Origin: Streptomyces xanthophaeus
Lineage (GTDB): Bacteria > Actinomycetota > Actinomycetes > Streptomycetales > Streptomycetaceae
Assembly (NCBI RefSeq): GCF_000725805.1
Contig: NZ_JOFT01000040.1
Span: 3,167 to 67,166, forward strand
Length of the DNA stretch: 64,000 nucleotides
Direction of reading: 5' to 3'
Notes under the pieces: model-generated
The model's input: the letters and a program-made list of their open reading frames with translations, nothing else
What the model was told of the DNA's origin: nothing
The model's database searches: none
Translations under genes and position numbers: made by a program
Shown: piece after piece, positions 8,712-17,906 of the stretch
Numbering within the stretch: the stretch's first letter is position 1
Layout: the number at the start of each line of letters is the position of its first letter

Positions 8712-9419
8712 TCAGGACCAGGCGGCGACGAAGTAGCCCACGCCGTACGGTGCGTCCTCGTAGAGCAGCCGGCCGTCCAGCCCGGCGCCCTCGGCCGCCC
8801 CGGCCAGCACCTGCCAGGGCGCCCGGCCGGCGGCCTGGAGCTCCGCGGCGAGCCCGGCGTCCAGCCCGGCGAGCGCGGCCGTGTCGGCCGCGCCCAGGGC
8901 GCGGGCGGCGCCCGCGTCGAAGGCGGCGGCGCGTTCGTCGAGGTAGCCGGGGGCCTTCAGCGTCCGGCAGGCACTGCCGTCGCCCATCACGAGCAGCGCC
9001 ACGCGCCCGTCGCGCCCGGCGAGCTCGCGCCCGGCCGCCAGACAGCGGGGGGTGTCCAGCGACTCCCCCACGCCGAGCCCCTCGACGGGGGCGGCGCCCC
9101 AGCTTGCGTGCCGCAGCAGCCAGGCGCCGACCGCCAGCGGGGCGGGCAGCAGGCGCGGGCCCTCCTCGCCGTCCCCGAGCTGGACGTCGGCATCGACACC
9201 GAAGCCGCGGAAGGTGCCGCGGGCACCCGGCGGGTAGGCCCCCTCGTGCTCCGGGCCGGCGGAGCCGACGACCACGAGCAGGTCGGGCCGGGAGGCGGCG
9301 AGCACTGCGAGCGCGTCGGAGCACGCGGTGCGGGCGTCGCCGAGTTCGGCGGCGGCCCCCGCGGCGACCTCCGGCACGAGCAGCGGCGGGGCGGGACAGA
9401 CTGCGGCGGCTACGAGCAT
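8712..9419 (-). CDS. Class III extradiol dioxygenase subunit B-like protein
   Basis: A 235-residue protein beginning MLVAAAVCPAPPLLVPEV. The overall pattern (N-terminal CPAPPLLVPEV, then DLLVVVGSAGPEHEGAYPPG, then VALLVMGDGSACR and a C-terminal YGVGYFVAAW) resembles the LigB/MEMO superfamily. True LigB enzymes bind Fe(II) through conserved histidines and a glutamate. Only two His residues are visible here (GPEHEG and LLRHASWG), so ring-cleaving activity is doubtful. It is 34 bp from miaB on the same strand and may be co-transcribed with it. A role in tRNA modification or metal handling would be speculation. Confidence 0.7.
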   Translation of the reverse strand: MLVAAAVCPAPPLLVPEVAAGAAAELGDARTACSDALAVLAASRPDLLVVVGSAGPEHEGAYPPGARGTFRGFGVDADVQLGDGEEGPRLLPAPLAVGAWLLRHASWGAAPVEGLGVGESLDTPRCLAAGRELAGRDGRVALLVMGDGSACRTLKAPGYLDERAAAFDAGAARALGAADTAALAGLDAGLAAELQAAGRAPWQVLAGAAEGAGLDGRLLYEDAPYGVGYFVAAWS

Positions 9420-9453
9420 GATCCGCAGCCTAGCCGCCCCCGGTGGACGGCGG

Positions 9454-10971
9454 TCAGTCGATCGCGCAGCCGGAGGTGACGGCCGGCAGGGGCGCCGGGA
9501 CGCCCAGGGTCGGGATGCCCAGCATGACGCCCGCGGGTCCGGCCGGGGCGGCGTTGCGCTTCTCCCAGGCGTCTCCGGCCCGGGTGCGGCGCACGGACAG
9601 GGTCGGGCCCTCGGCCAGCAGGTGGTGGGGGGCCGCGTAGGTGATGTCCACCGTGACCACGTCGCCCGGGCGCACCTCCGCCTCCGGCTTGGTGAAGTGC
9701 ACCAGGCGGTTGTCGGGGGCGCGGCCGGAGAGGCGGTGCGTGGCGCCGTCCTTGCGGCCCTCGCCCTCGGCGACCATGACCTCCAGGGTGCGGCCGACCT
9801 GCTTCTTGTTCTCCTCCCAGGAGATCTCCTCCTGGAGGGCGACCAGGCGCATGTAGCGGTCCTGCACGACCTCCTTGGGGATCTGCCCGTCCATGTCCGC
9901 GGCGGGGGTGCCGGGGCGCTTGGAGTACTGGAAGGTGAAGGCGTTCGCGAAGCGGGCCTCGCGGACGGTGTGCATCGTCTGCTGGAAGTCCTCCTCCGTC
10001 TCACCGGGGAAGCCCACGATGATGTCGGTGGAGATCGCCGCGTGCGGGATCGCGGCGCGGACCTTCTCGATGATGCCGAGGAAGCGCTCCTGGCGGTACG
10101 AGCGGCGCATCGCCTTCAGGATCGGGTCCGAGCCCGACTGGAGCGGCATGTGCAGCTGCGGCATCACGTTCGGGGTCTCGGCCATGGCCGCGATCACGTC
10201 GTCGGTGAAGTCGCGCGGGTGCGGGGAGGTGAAGCGGACCCGCTCCAGGCCCTCGATCTGGCCGCAGGCGCGCAGCAGCTTGCTGAAGGCCTCGCGGTCG
10301 CCGAGGTCGGAGCCGTAGGCGTTCACGTTCTGGCCGAGCAGGGTGATCTCCGAGACGCCCTCGGCGACCAGCGCCTCCACCTCGGCGAGGATGTCGCCGG
10401 GACGGCGGTCCTCCTCCTTGCCGCGCAGCGCGGGCACGATGCAGAAGGTGCAGGTGTTGTTGCAGCCGACGGAGATCGAGACCCAGGCGGCGTACGCGGA
10501 CTCGCGGCGGGTCGGGAGCGTGGAGGGGAAGGCCTCCAGCGACTCGGCGATCTCGACCTGCGCCTCTTCCTGGATCCGGGCGCGCTCCAGCAGCACGGGG
10601 AGCTTGCCGATGTTGTGCGTGCCGAAGACGACGTCGACCCAGGGGGCCCGCTTGACGATCGTGTCGCGGTCCTTCTGGGCGAGGCAGCCGCCGACGGCGA
10701 TCTGCATGCCGGGACGCTTGGTCTTCATCGGGGCGAGGCGGCCGAGGTTGCCGTACAGCTTGTTGTCGGCGTTCTCACGGACGGCGCAGGTGTTGAAGAC
10801 CACGACGTCGGCGTCCCCGTCGGAGCCCTCGGGCGCGCGGACGTAGCCCGCGTCCTCCAGCAGACCGGAGAGTCGCTCGGAGTCGTGCACGTTCATCTGG
10901 CACCCGTAGGTGCGCACCTCGTAAGTTCCCTTAAGGTCCACTGCAAGGCTCCGGTCGCTGCTGCTGGTCAT
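9454..10971 (-). CDS. miaB: tRNA (N6-isopentenyl A37) methylthiotransferase MiaB
   Basis: MiaB is a radical-SAM enzyme with two [4Fe-4S] clusters that adds a methylthio group to C2 of i6A37 in tRNA, acting after MiaA. The 505-residue protein has the three-part layout: an N-terminal UPF0004 domain with its three cysteines ([36 protein letters not shown]), the radical-SAM CX3CX2C motif CNNTCTFC, and a C-terminal TRAM domain. Start at 10971 gives a short Ser-rich N-terminus as in relatives; the ribosome-binding site is weak. Its paralogue rimO is also in this window. Confidence 0.96.
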   Translation of the reverse strand: MTSSSDRSLAVDLKGTYEVRTYGCQMNVHDSERLSGLLEDAGYVRAPEGSDGDADVVVFNTCAVRENADNKLYGNLGRLAPMKTKRPGMQIAVGGCLAQKDRDTIVKRAPWVDVVFGTHNIGKLPVLLERARIQEEAQVEIAESLEAFPSTLPTRRESAYAAWVSISVGCNNTCTFCIVPALRGKEEDRRPGDILAEVEALVAEGVSEITLLGQNVNAYGSDLGDREAFSKLLRACGQIEGLERVRFTSPHPRDFTDDVIAAMAETPNVMPQLHMPLQSGSDPILKAMRRSYRQERFLGIIEKVRAAIPHAAISTDIIVGFPGETEEDFQQTMHTVREARFANAFTFQYSKRPGTPAADMDGQIPKEVVQDRYMRLVALQEEISWEENKKQVGRTLEVMVAEGEGRKDGATHRLSGRAPDNRLVHFTKPEAEVRPGDVVTVDITYAAPHHLLAEGPTLSVRRTRAGDAWEKRNAAPAGPAGVMLGIPTLGVPAPLPAVTSGCAID

Positions 10972-11053
10972 GCAACAAGGGTAGGTGCTGCCGTGGCGGC
11001 CTCCGGTCCCCCGGCCCGTGACAGGAGTGCGGCCGGGTGGCAGGATCGCGGAC

Positions 11054-12049
11054 ATGCCTCTCGTACCGCCCCGGATCAGCAGGCGCCGCGCCCTGCAGGG
11101 GATCGTGGCGGCGCTGACGGTCCTGGCTGCCCTGGTGTGGTGGCTGCGGCCCTTCGGGGAGCCGGAGCTCACGGGTGAGCTGACCTTCAGTACGGGCGTG
11201 CGGACCGGGGTGTACCACCGGTACGGGCAGCTGCTGGAGGAGGAGCTGGGGCAGAACATGCCCGGGGTCTCGGTCCGGCTGGAGACCAGCGAGGGCTCGC
11301 AGCAGAACCTCCAGCGGGTGGCCGCAGGTGAGGCCGACTTCACGGTGGCGACGGCCGACGCGGTCGCCAAGTACCGGCTCGACGGGAAGCCCGGGGCCCA
11401 GCAGCTGCGCGGTCTCGCGCGGCTCTACGACGACTACGTGCAGCTGGTGGTGCCCGCCGGGTCCCCGGTGCAGTCGGCCCGCGACCTGCGGGGCAAGCGG
11501 GTCGCCGTCGGCCAGCCGGGGTCCGGGGTGCGGCTCATCTCGGAGCGGCTGCTGACGGCGGCGAAGCTGGACCCGGCGAAGGACCTCACCGCGGTGTCCA
11601 TAGGGATCGACACCATGCCGGCCGAGCTGGAGGCCGGGCGGATCGACGCGTTCTTCTGGTCCGGCGGCCTGCCGACCAATGCGGTCCGCGAGCTGTCGGA
11701 GCGGTTCGACATCCGGCTGGTGCAGCTCGGGGACCTGGTGGAGCAGCTCCAGGACAGCGGGAGCCCGGCACGGTACTACCGGGCCGCGGTGATGCCCCAG
11801 GACGCGTACGCGCTGGCGCGCAACACGAGCGCGGTGGCGACGGTGGCCGTTCCGAACCTGCTGGTGACCACGGAGGGCACCGACCCCGAGCTCACGGAGC
11901 AGTTCACCCGGACCGTGCTCCTCAGCCGCGACCGCATCGGGCACCAGGTGCACGCGGCGCAGCTGGTGGACCTGCGGACGGCCATCTACACGGACCCGCT
12001 TGACCTGCACGAGGGCGCGGGCCGGTACTACCGCTCGGTCAAGCCCTGA
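11054..12049 (+). CDS. TAXI-family TRAP solute-binding protein (orphan)
   Basis: A 331-residue extracytoplasmic binding protein of the TAXI type, which in other bacteria feeds C4-dicarboxylates or glutamate to TRAP permeases. ATG chosen so that the basic ISRRRALQG segment and hydrophobic stretch to about residue 35 form a signal sequence or membrane anchor; there is no lipobox cysteine. Family features: [43 protein letters not shown] and [19 protein letters not shown]. No TRAP membrane subunits lie nearby; the divergent neighbour is miaB and the convergent one a ROK gene. It may serve a distant permease or act as a sensor. Confidence 0.85.
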   Translation: MPLVPPRISRRRALQGIVAALTVLAALVWWLRPFGEPELTGELTFSTGVRTGVYHRYGQLLEEELGQNMPGVSVRLETSEGSQQNLQRVAAGEADFTVATADAVAKYRLDGKPGAQQLRGLARLYDDYVQLVVPAGSPVQSARDLRGKRVAVGQPGSGVRLISERLLTAAKLDPAKDLTAVSIGIDTMPAELEAGRIDAFFWSGGLPTNAVRELSERFDIRLVQLGDLVEQLQDSGSPARYYRAAVMPQDAYALARNTSAVATVAVPNLLVTTEGTDPELTEQFTRTVLLSRDRIGHQVHAAQLVDLRTAIYTDPLDLHEGAGRYYRSVKP

Positions 12050-12066
12050 CGGGCGCTTCCCGCCCG
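12050..12066. terminator. Short hairpin between convergent genes
   Basis: CGGGCG-cttcc-CGCCCG directly follows the plus-strand stop codon and lies before the stop of the minus-strand ROK gene. It is modest in strength. Confidence 0.45.
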
Positions 12067-12077
12067 CCGCACCGGCT

Positions 12078-13064
12078 TCAGGACGGCAGCAGCATCAGCG
12101 CCGCCGCGGCCGCACCGATCAGTCCGGCGTGGGTGCCCAGGGCCGCCGGGACCACCTGGAGGTCCCGGACGAAGGAGAGCGTCGCGTAGGACGCGAGGTG
12201 GCTGCGGATCGGCGCGAAGAGGGTGTCGCCCGAGGCGGCGACGCCGCCGCCGATGACCGCGATGTCCGTCTCGACGAGGGTCGCCGTCGCCGCGATGGCG
12301 GCGGCCAGGGCGCGGCCCGCCCGGTCGAAGGCGGCCAGGGCGACCGGGTCCCCGGCCGCGGCCGCGGCGGCCACGCCCGCCGCCGTGGCGTCGTCGGCCG
12401 GGATCCAGCCCTGGGCCAGGGCCCAGGCCGCGATGGCGGTGCCCGAGGCGATGGACTCGACGCAGCCGTGGCCGCCGCAGACGCAGGGGTCGCCGTCGAA
12501 GGCCACGCTCATGTGACCGATGTGGCCCGCGTTGCCGGTGGGGCCGGGGTGGAGCTGGTTGTTCAGGACGAGGCCGCCGCCCACACCGGTGGAGACGACC
12601 ATGCAGAGCGCGTTCGCGTGGCCCCGGGCGGCGCCGAGCCAGTGCTCGGCGGCGGTCATCGCCACCCCGTCCCCGGCCAGTACGGCGGGGACGTCGGCGC
12701 CGTGGGCCGCCAGCTGCTCCGAGACGCGGGCCAGGAGCGGGAACTCCCGCCAGGCCCCGATGTTGACGGGGCTCACGGTGCCCCGGGAGGCGTCCACCGG
12801 CCCCGCGCTGCCGATCCCGCAGCGGACCGCCGAGGACCACAGGGGCGAGCCGGACAGGTCCGCGACGACCTCGGTCACCGCCGCCATGACCGCCTCCGCG
12901 TCCCCGCCGCGGGGGGTCGGGGTGCGGGTGGTGGCCGTCATCGTCCCGTCGGGGTGCACCAGCGCCCCGGCGATCTTCGTACCGCCGATGTCGATCGCCA
13001 CCGTGGGGCCGGTGGCCGAGGCCGCGGCACGCGGTGCGGGGAAGGGGGCGGTGGGGGTGATCAC
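12078..13064 (-). CDS. ROK-family sugar kinase
   Basis: A 328-residue ROK protein without an N-terminal helix-turn-helix, so a kinase (glucokinase, N-acetylglucosamine or N-acetylmannosamine kinase type) rather than a repressor. ATP-binding phosphate loop AIDIGGTKIAGALV near residue 25. The catalytic Asp is likely in AGDGVAM. The ROK zinc motif is complete: GNAGHIGHMS then CVCGGHGCVES. GTG start with GGAG upstream. It lies 22 bp downstream of the LacI-type regulator, which points to one operon. A GH85 plus GH5 pair is transcribed divergently, so the substrate may be a released N-glycan sugar such as GlcNAc or mannose (inference). Confidence 0.9.
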   Translation of the reverse strand: MITPTAPFPAPRAAASATGPTVAIDIGGTKIAGALVHPDGTMTATTRTPTPRGGDAEAVMAAVTEVVADLSGSPLWSSAVRCGIGSAGPVDASRGTVSPVNIGAWREFPLLARVSEQLAAHGADVPAVLAGDGVAMTAAEHWLGAARGHANALCMVVSTGVGGGLVLNNQLHPGPTGNAGHIGHMSVAFDGDPCVCGGHGCVESIASGTAIAAWALAQGWIPADDATAAGVAAAAAAGDPVALAAFDRAGRALAAAIAATATLVETDIAVIGGGVAASGDTLFAPIRSHLASYATLSFVRDLQVVPAALGTHAGLIGAAAAALMLLPS

Positions 13065-13086
13065 GGTGGCGGCTCCAGGAATGGGG

Positions 13087-14205
13087 TCAGGATTCAGTAT
13101 GCGCCGGGGGCGGCGCCGTGCTCTCGCGGGGCTCGAGCCGGGGCCGCTCGCTCGCGCGGACCCGGGGCGGGTTCCCGGCGAGCAGCGCGAGGAGCTCCTG
13201 CGCGGCGAGCCGCCCGAATCCCGCGGTGTCGCGCACCAGGGCGGTGAGCCGGGGGTGGGTGACCCGGCAGAGCGCGGAATCGTCCCAGGCCACGATCGAG
13301 AGCCTGGCCGGTACGGGTACGCCCAGCTCGGCGGCGACCGCGCTGCCCGCGACGGCCATCACGTCGTTGTCGTAGATCAGGGCGGTGGGGGGCGCGGGCT
13401 CGGCGAGGACCCGGCGGGTGGCCGCCGCGCCCTCGGCGTCGGAGTAGTCGGTGACCACCGAGCGCACCCGGTCCGGGCCGAGCCCGCGCCGCGCCGCCTC
13501 CGTGCGCAGGGACTCCATCCGGCGGGCCGTGTGGGCCAGGTCCGGCAGCCCGGCGACATGCACGATCCGGCGGTGGCCGAGCCCGTACAGGTGGCCGAGG
13601 ACCTCGGCCATGGCCCCGGCGTCGTCCGCGCCGACCGAGGAGACGGCGACGGCTGCGGCGACGGGTGCGACGCCGGCAGCGGGGCCCGTCTGCGGGGCCG
13701 TCGCCGGGGAGGCAGCAGCCGGGGGCGGCCCGGCGGGCCCGGCCTCGCCGACGGTGACCGCGGGCAGGCCCAGCTCCTCCAGAAGCGCCGGGCGGGGGTC
13801 GTGCGTACGCGGGTCGACGACGAGTACGCCGTCCACGCGCCGTTCGGCCCACCAGCGGCGGTAGAGGACGCATTCCGCCTCGACGTCGTCCACCACCTGG
13901 AACAGCAAGGCGGTCCGGGAGGCGGAGAGCACCTCCTGGATGCCCGAGACGAGCTGGAGGAAGAAGGATTCGACGCCGAGGGTGTGCGCGGGCCGGGGCA
14001 GGACCAGGCCCACCGCGCCGGAGCGTTCACCGGACAGGGCGCGGGCCGCGCTGTTGGGCTGCCAGCCGAGCTCCTCGGCGACCCGGCGGATCCGGGCGCG
14101 GGTGTCCGGGGAGACGCCCGGGCGGCCGTTGAGCGCGAAGGAGACGGCGCTCTGCGACACCCCGGCCCGGCGGGCTATGTCCTTGATGGTGGGTCTGCGG
14201 GCCAT
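13087..14205 (-). CDS. LacI-family transcriptional repressor
   Basis: A 372-residue LacI/GalR-type regulator. The N-terminal HTH is textbook: TIKDIARRAGVSQSAVSFAL, then the hinge helix NSAARALSGERSGAVGLVLP. The C-terminal periplasmic-binding-like domain should bind a sugar effector. Start at 14205 chosen because the protein then begins MARRPTIKD with GAGG/CAGG just upstream. An Ala/Pro-rich insert of about 40 residues (around 175-215) in the effector domain is unusual. It is divergent from the GH5-GH85 pair and in operon with the ROK kinase, so its natural targets are those genes. Candidate operator repeats lie in the 197-bp gap. Confidence 0.93.
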   Translation of the reverse strand: MARRPTIKDIARRAGVSQSAVSFALNGRPGVSPDTRARIRRVAEELGWQPNSAARALSGERSGAVGLVLPRPAHTLGVESFFLQLVSGIQEVLSASRTALLFQVVDDVEAECVLYRRWWAERRVDGVLVVDPRTHDPRPALLEELGLPAVTVGEAGPAGPPPAAASPATAPQTGPAAGVAPVAAAVAVSSVGADDAGAMAEVLGHLYGLGHRRIVHVAGLPDLAHTARRMESLRTEAARRGLGPDRVRSVVTDYSDAEGAAATRRVLAEPAPPTALIYDNDVMAVAGSAVAAELGVPVPARLSIVAWDDSALCRVTHPRLTALVRDTAGFGRLAAQELLALLAGNPPRVRASERPRLEPRESTAPPPAHTES

Positions 14206-14224
14206 GACCTGCCTCGTCGTCCTC

Positions 14225-14255
14225 GGGGAGCTGCTGAACCGCATTAGCTCACCCC
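14225..14255. promoter_or_regulatory. Inverted repeat upstream of the lacI-type gene (candidate operator)
   Basis: GGGGAGCT and AGCTC(A)CCCC form an interrupted inverted repeat 20 bp upstream of the repressor start. It could be an autoregulatory operator or a leader hairpin. It is not a typical CG-centred LacI palindrome. Confidence 0.3.
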
Positions 14256-14322
14256 GGGCCGCGCCGCCGCTACCCCCCGCCATCGGGACTGAAGCGGATA
14301 AGTGGCCGGGGAAACTGCCCTG

Positions 14323-14352
14323 TTGACTTCCGCACCGGCGGGGCGTCAGGTT
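14323..14352 (+). promoter_or_regulatory. Candidate promoter for the glycosidase pair
   Basis: TTGACT (14323-14328), 18 bases, then CAGGTT (14347-14352) fits the Streptomyces vegetative consensus, about 50 bp before the first glycosidase start. Confidence 0.5.
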
Positions 14353-14402
14353 GTGGGGCACGCGGTGACTGCCCCAGGACCCCCAGGACCCCAGGACTCC
14401 CC

Positions 14403-15689
14403 ATGCGATTCCCCATGCCCGCAACGGGCGCCCTTCCAGGGCCCGCCCGCACCCTCAGGTTCGGCGCCAACTACACCCCGTCCCGCGGCTGGTTCCACCA
14501 CTGGCTGGACTTCGACCTCGACGAGGTCCGCGCCGACCTCGACTCGATCGCCTCGCTCGGGCTGGACCACGTCCGGGTGTTCCCGCTGTGGCCGGTGTTC
14601 CAGCCGAACCGGACGCTGATCCGGCCGCGCGCCGTCGAGCAGCTCGTCGCGCTCGCCGACGCGGCCGCCGAGCGCGGGCTCGACGTCAACGTGGACGGTC
14701 TGCAGGGGCACTTGTCCAGCTTCGACTTCCTGCCGGCCTGGACCCGTACCTGGCACCGGCGGAACATCTTCACCGATCCCGAGGTGGTCGCCGCGCAGCA
14801 GGAGTACCTGCGCACGCTGGCCGCGGCCCTCGCCGACCGGCCGAACTTCCTCGGCATGACCGTCGGCAACGAGATCAACCAGTTCTCCGGCGCCCCGCAC
14901 CCCGACCCCGACCGGATCACCCCCGACCAGGCGGCCCGCTGGCTGGAGCGGATGCTCGCGGCCTGCGAGGCGGGCGCGGCGGGGCGGTTCCACCTGCACG
15001 CCGAGTACGACGCCGCCTGGTACCAGGACGGCCACCCCTTCACCGTCGCCCAGGCCGCCCGCCTCGGGGCGGCGACGGCCGTGCACTCCTGGGTGTTCAA
15101 CGGCACGGCGCAGCGCCACGGTCCGGCTGGCACGGCCACCGAGCAGCACGCCGCGTACCTGATCGAGCTGTCCAAGGCCTGGGCGCTCGACCCGCACCGC
15201 CCGGTGTGGCTCCAGGAGGTCGGCGCCCCCGCGCCGCTGGTCCCGCCGGAGCGGGCGGCGCGGTTCACCGGGGCCACCCTCGCGAACGCGCTCGACTGCC
15301 CGGACCTGTGGGGCGTGACCTGGTGGTGCTCGCACGACGTGTCCCGGGACCTCGCCGACTTCCCGGAGCTCGAGTACGGCCTCGGCCTGCTCACCAACGA
15401 CCGCCGGATCAAGCCCGCCGGGGCCGTCGTCGCCGAGGTCGCCGGGCAGTGGCGGGGCCGGGAGCACCGTCCCGCGCCCCGGACCACCGCGCTGGCCGTC
15501 GACGTCGGCGGGGCCCTGGAGGCGCCCCGGCGCTCGGTGTGCGCCCCGGGCGGCGCCTTCTTCGAGGCCTGGGCCGCTCTGGCCGCCGACGGGGTCCGTC
15601 CCGCGGTGGTGCTGGCCGAACGCGCCGGGGACCCGGCCCATCTGTCCGCGCGCGGCATCACCGAGGTGCTGCGCGTCCCCGAGGTCTGA
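14403..15689 (+). CDS. GH5-like glycoside hydrolase (clan GH-A), possibly beta-mannosidase
   Basis: A 428-residue retaining glycosidase of clan GH-A with no signal peptide, so probably cytoplasmic. The (beta/alpha)8 markers are clear: RFGANYTPSRGWFHHW at the start, acid/base Glu157 in MTVGNEINQF and nucleophile Glu272 in WLQEVGAP. It ends 14 bp before the GH85 gene, which has its own ribosome-binding site; the two are almost certainly one operon. Because GH85 enzymes release N-glycans with a single core GlcNAc, the cytoplasmic partner may be a GH5_18-type beta-mannosidase cutting Man-beta-1,4-GlcNAc. That subfamily is my inference; mannanase or glucosidase activity is not excluded. Confidence 0.8.
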   Translation: MRFPMPATGALPGPARTLRFGANYTPSRGWFHHWLDFDLDEVRADLDSIASLGLDHVRVFPLWPVFQPNRTLIRPRAVEQLVALADAAAERGLDVNVDGLQGHLSSFDFLPAWTRTWHRRNIFTDPEVVAAQQEYLRTLAAALADRPNFLGMTVGNEINQFSGAPHPDPDRITPDQAARWLERMLAACEAGAAGRFHLHAEYDAAWYQDGHPFTVAQAARLGAATAVHSWVFNGTAQRHGPAGTATEQHAAYLIELSKAWALDPHRPVWLQEVGAPAPLVPPERAARFTGATLANALDCPDLWGVTWWCSHDVSRDLADFPELEYGLGLLTNDRRIKPAGAVVAEVAGQWRGREHRPAPRTTALAVDVGGALEAPRRSVCAPGGAFFEAWAALAADGVRPAVVLAERAGDPAHLSARGITEVLRVPEV

Positions 15690-15703
15690 GAGGGAGTGTC
15701 CGC

Positions 15704-17887
15704 ATGTCCGAGAACGGCCCCCGCATCGACCCCCGCACCACTGCCCGCCCCGGTCCGCCCCCGGCCCGGCGGGGCGTGCTCGCCGCCGGGGCCGGGGCGG
15801 GGGCCCTCGCCCTGCTGGGCGTGCCCGCCCGCGCCGCTGCCGCCGGGTCCGCACCGGCGACCGCACCGGCGACCGCACCGCCCGACGGGTCCGCGGCCCC
15901 GGCCGACCTGGCCCCCTACGCCTCCTACTGGTATCCGGACTCGCTGCCGGAGGGCGTCCCCGGCCCCGGGATCGTGTGGCGCTCCCTGAAGGACTGGCGT
16001 CCCGGGGCGGATCCCGATCTGGCCCACAACACCGCGACGGTGCCGCTCGCGCCGCGCTTCACCCCCGTACCGCCCCACCCCGGCGCCCGGGCCGGCCAGG
16101 CCCGGATCTCCTCGCTCGTCTCCTTCGGTCCCACCGCCGGGAACCCGTCCCAGGGCTCCGCGACCGCCGATTCCTACGCGCTGACGCACTGGGCGTACAT
16201 CGACGAGCTGGTCTTCTGGGGCGGCTCCTCCGGCGAGGGGATCGTGCTGGCCCCGAACGCGCCCGTGACCGACGCCGCGCACCGCAACGGGGTCCGGGTG
16301 ATGGGCAACGTGTTCCTGCCGCCCGTCCCGTACGGCGGCGACCTGCGCTGGACCCGGGACCTGGTCCAGAAGGACGCAGCCGGCCGCTTCCCGATCGCCG
16401 ACAAGCTGGTGCAGGTGGCCCGGACGTACGGGTTCGACGGCTGGTTCGTCAATGCCGAGACGGACGGCGGCGACAGCGTCCTGGCCGGCCGGATGCGGGA
16501 GTTCCTGCGGGCGCTGCGGGCGGCGGGCGAGCCGCACCGGCTGCGGACCACCTGGTACGACGCCATGAACACCACCGGCCGGGTCGGCTGGCAGGGCGCG
16601 CTCAACGCACTGAACCAGGAGTTCTTCGAGGACCGGGCCGGTCCGGTCACGGACACCATGTTCGTGGACTTCCGCTGGACCCCGCGGACCCTCGCCGACT
16701 CCGGTGCGCTCGCGGACCGCCTGGGCCGCTCCCGCCACGAGCTGTGGGCCGCCGTGGACACCGAGTCGCACGGCTGGGACTCGGTGGTCCAGTGGGACGC
16801 GATCGTCCCGCGCGGCCGGGACCACGTGGTCAGCTACGGCTTCTACCGGCCCGAGTGGACCCGCAACCACCTCACCGACCGTTCCCCGGGCGCCTTCCAC
16901 CGCGCCGACGACCGGTTCTGGACGGGCGAGTCCCTCGACCCCTCGCGCCCGGCGCCCGAGGGCGCCTGGAGGGCTCCCGCCACTGTCGTCGCGGACCGTT
17001 CCACGGTCGCCTCGCTGCCCTTCGCCTGCGCCTTCAACACCGGGCACGGGGAGCGCTGGTACGAGGAGGGCCGGGTCACCTCCGGCACCCCCTGGAGCCA
17101 CCTCGGGCTCCAGGACCGGCTGCCGGGCCGCCGCTGGGTCGTGGAGACCTCCGGCGAACGGCCCGGCGTCACCCTGGACTTCGCCCGCGCCTGGCGCGGC
17201 GGCTCCAGCCTGCTGGTCTCGGGTCCGCTGACCGCGCCCGCCGTGGTCGGGCTGCACGCCACGCGGCTGCCGCTGACCCGGTCCACGGTGCTGGAGCTCG
17301 TGCACGCCACCGAATCGGGCGGCCCCGTCACGGTGGAGGTCGGCGTGGCGGTCCGCGAACCGGCCGCCCCCGGCGAGCCGGTCCCGTACACCTGGAGGGC
17401 GGTGCGGACGGTGCGCACGCGGCGGGGCTGGCGCACCTCGCGGGCCGCGCTGGGACGGCTGGCCGGGCGGACGGCGTACGGGCTGGCGGTACGGATCTGC
17501 GCGCGCGGCGGCGGCCCGGTGGCCTGGCGGCTCGGCGCCCTGTCCCTCCGCGAGGCCCCGGCCGGGGGGCCGCCGGGGAGACCCGCCGGGCCCACCCGGC
17601 TCACGGTGGACGCCGCTGCGGTCGGGGACGGCACGGCCGCGGTACGGCTGTCCTGGCGCCGGGGGGCGGCCGGGGAGGCCGGAGGGCTGCGGCACCACGA
17701 GGTGTCCCGGGTCCTGCCCGACGGCACCCGCCGCTTCCTCGGCGGCACCTGCGGCACCGCGCTCTACCTGCCCGCCGTCCCCCGCGCGGGCCGGGAGCGG
17801 GCGGTCACCTTCGAGGTGCGGGCCGTGGACGAGCTGTACGCGGCCTCGGAGCCGGCCCGCGCGCGCCTCGCCTGGGGGCCTGCGTAG
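15704..17887 (+). CDS. Secreted GH85 endo-beta-N-acetylglucosaminidase
   Basis: A 727-residue GH85 enzyme that cleaves the chitobiose core of N-glycans by substrate-assisted catalysis. AGGGAG lies 7 bases before the ATG. The N-terminus (ARRGVLAAGAGAGALALLG, then an Ala-rich cleavage area near 45) looks like a Tat signal. GH85 features: ASYWYPDSLPEG, HWAYIDELVFWGG, RVMGNVFLPP and the catalytic pair Asn250 and Glu252 in FDGWFVNAETDGG. C-terminal beta-rich domains follow, including a fibronectin-III-like end (residues about 620-727). With its upstream GH5-like partner, LacI repressor and ROK kinase it forms an apparent glycoprotein-glycan utilisation module. No dedicated ABC importer is adjacent. 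Confidence 0.92.
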   Translation: MSENGPRIDPRTTARPGPPPARRGVLAAGAGAGALALLGVPARAAAAGSAPATAPATAPPDGSAAPADLAPYASYWYPDSLPEGVPGPGIVWRSLKDWRPGADPDLAHNTATVPLAPRFTPVPPHPGARAGQARISSLVSFGPTAGNPSQGSATADSYALTHWAYIDELVFWGGSSGEGIVLAPNAPVTDAAHRNGVRVMGNVFLPPVPYGGDLRWTRDLVQKDAAGRFPIADKLVQVARTYGFDGWFVNAETDGGDSVLAGRMREFLRALRAAGEPHRLRTTWYDAMNTTGRVGWQGALNALNQEFFEDRAGPVTDTMFVDFRWTPRTLADSGALADRLGRSRHELWAAVDTESHGWDSVVQWDAIVPRGRDHVVSYGFYRPEWTRNHLTDRSPGAFHRADDRFWTGESLDPSRPAPEGAWRAPATVVADRSTVASLPFACAFNTGHGERWYEEGRVTSGTPWSHLGLQDRLPGRRWVVETSGERPGVTLDFARAWRGGSSLLVSGPLTAPAVVGLHATRLPLTRSTVLELVHATESGGPVTVEVGVAVREPAAPGEPVPYTWRAVRTVRTRRGWRTSRAALGRLAGRTAYGLAVRICARGGGPVAWRLGALSLREAPAGGPPGRPAGPTRLTVDAAAVGDGTAAVRLSWRRGAAGEAGGLRHHEVSRVLPDGTRRFLGGTCGTALYLPAVPRAGRERAVTFEVRAVDELYAASEPARARLAWGPA

Positions 17888-17906
17888 GGGGTCAGGAGGT
17901 ACGGGG

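Noticed and set aside
9420..10004. Long upstream extension of the LigB-like frame into miaB
   Set aside because: The extension is Arg/Ser/Pro-rich shadow of miaB; the MLVAAAVCPAPP start fits the family.
14471..17698. A 1075-codon frame antisense to the glycosidases
   Set aside because: It mirrors the GH5 and GH85 genes, which have intact catalytic motifs.
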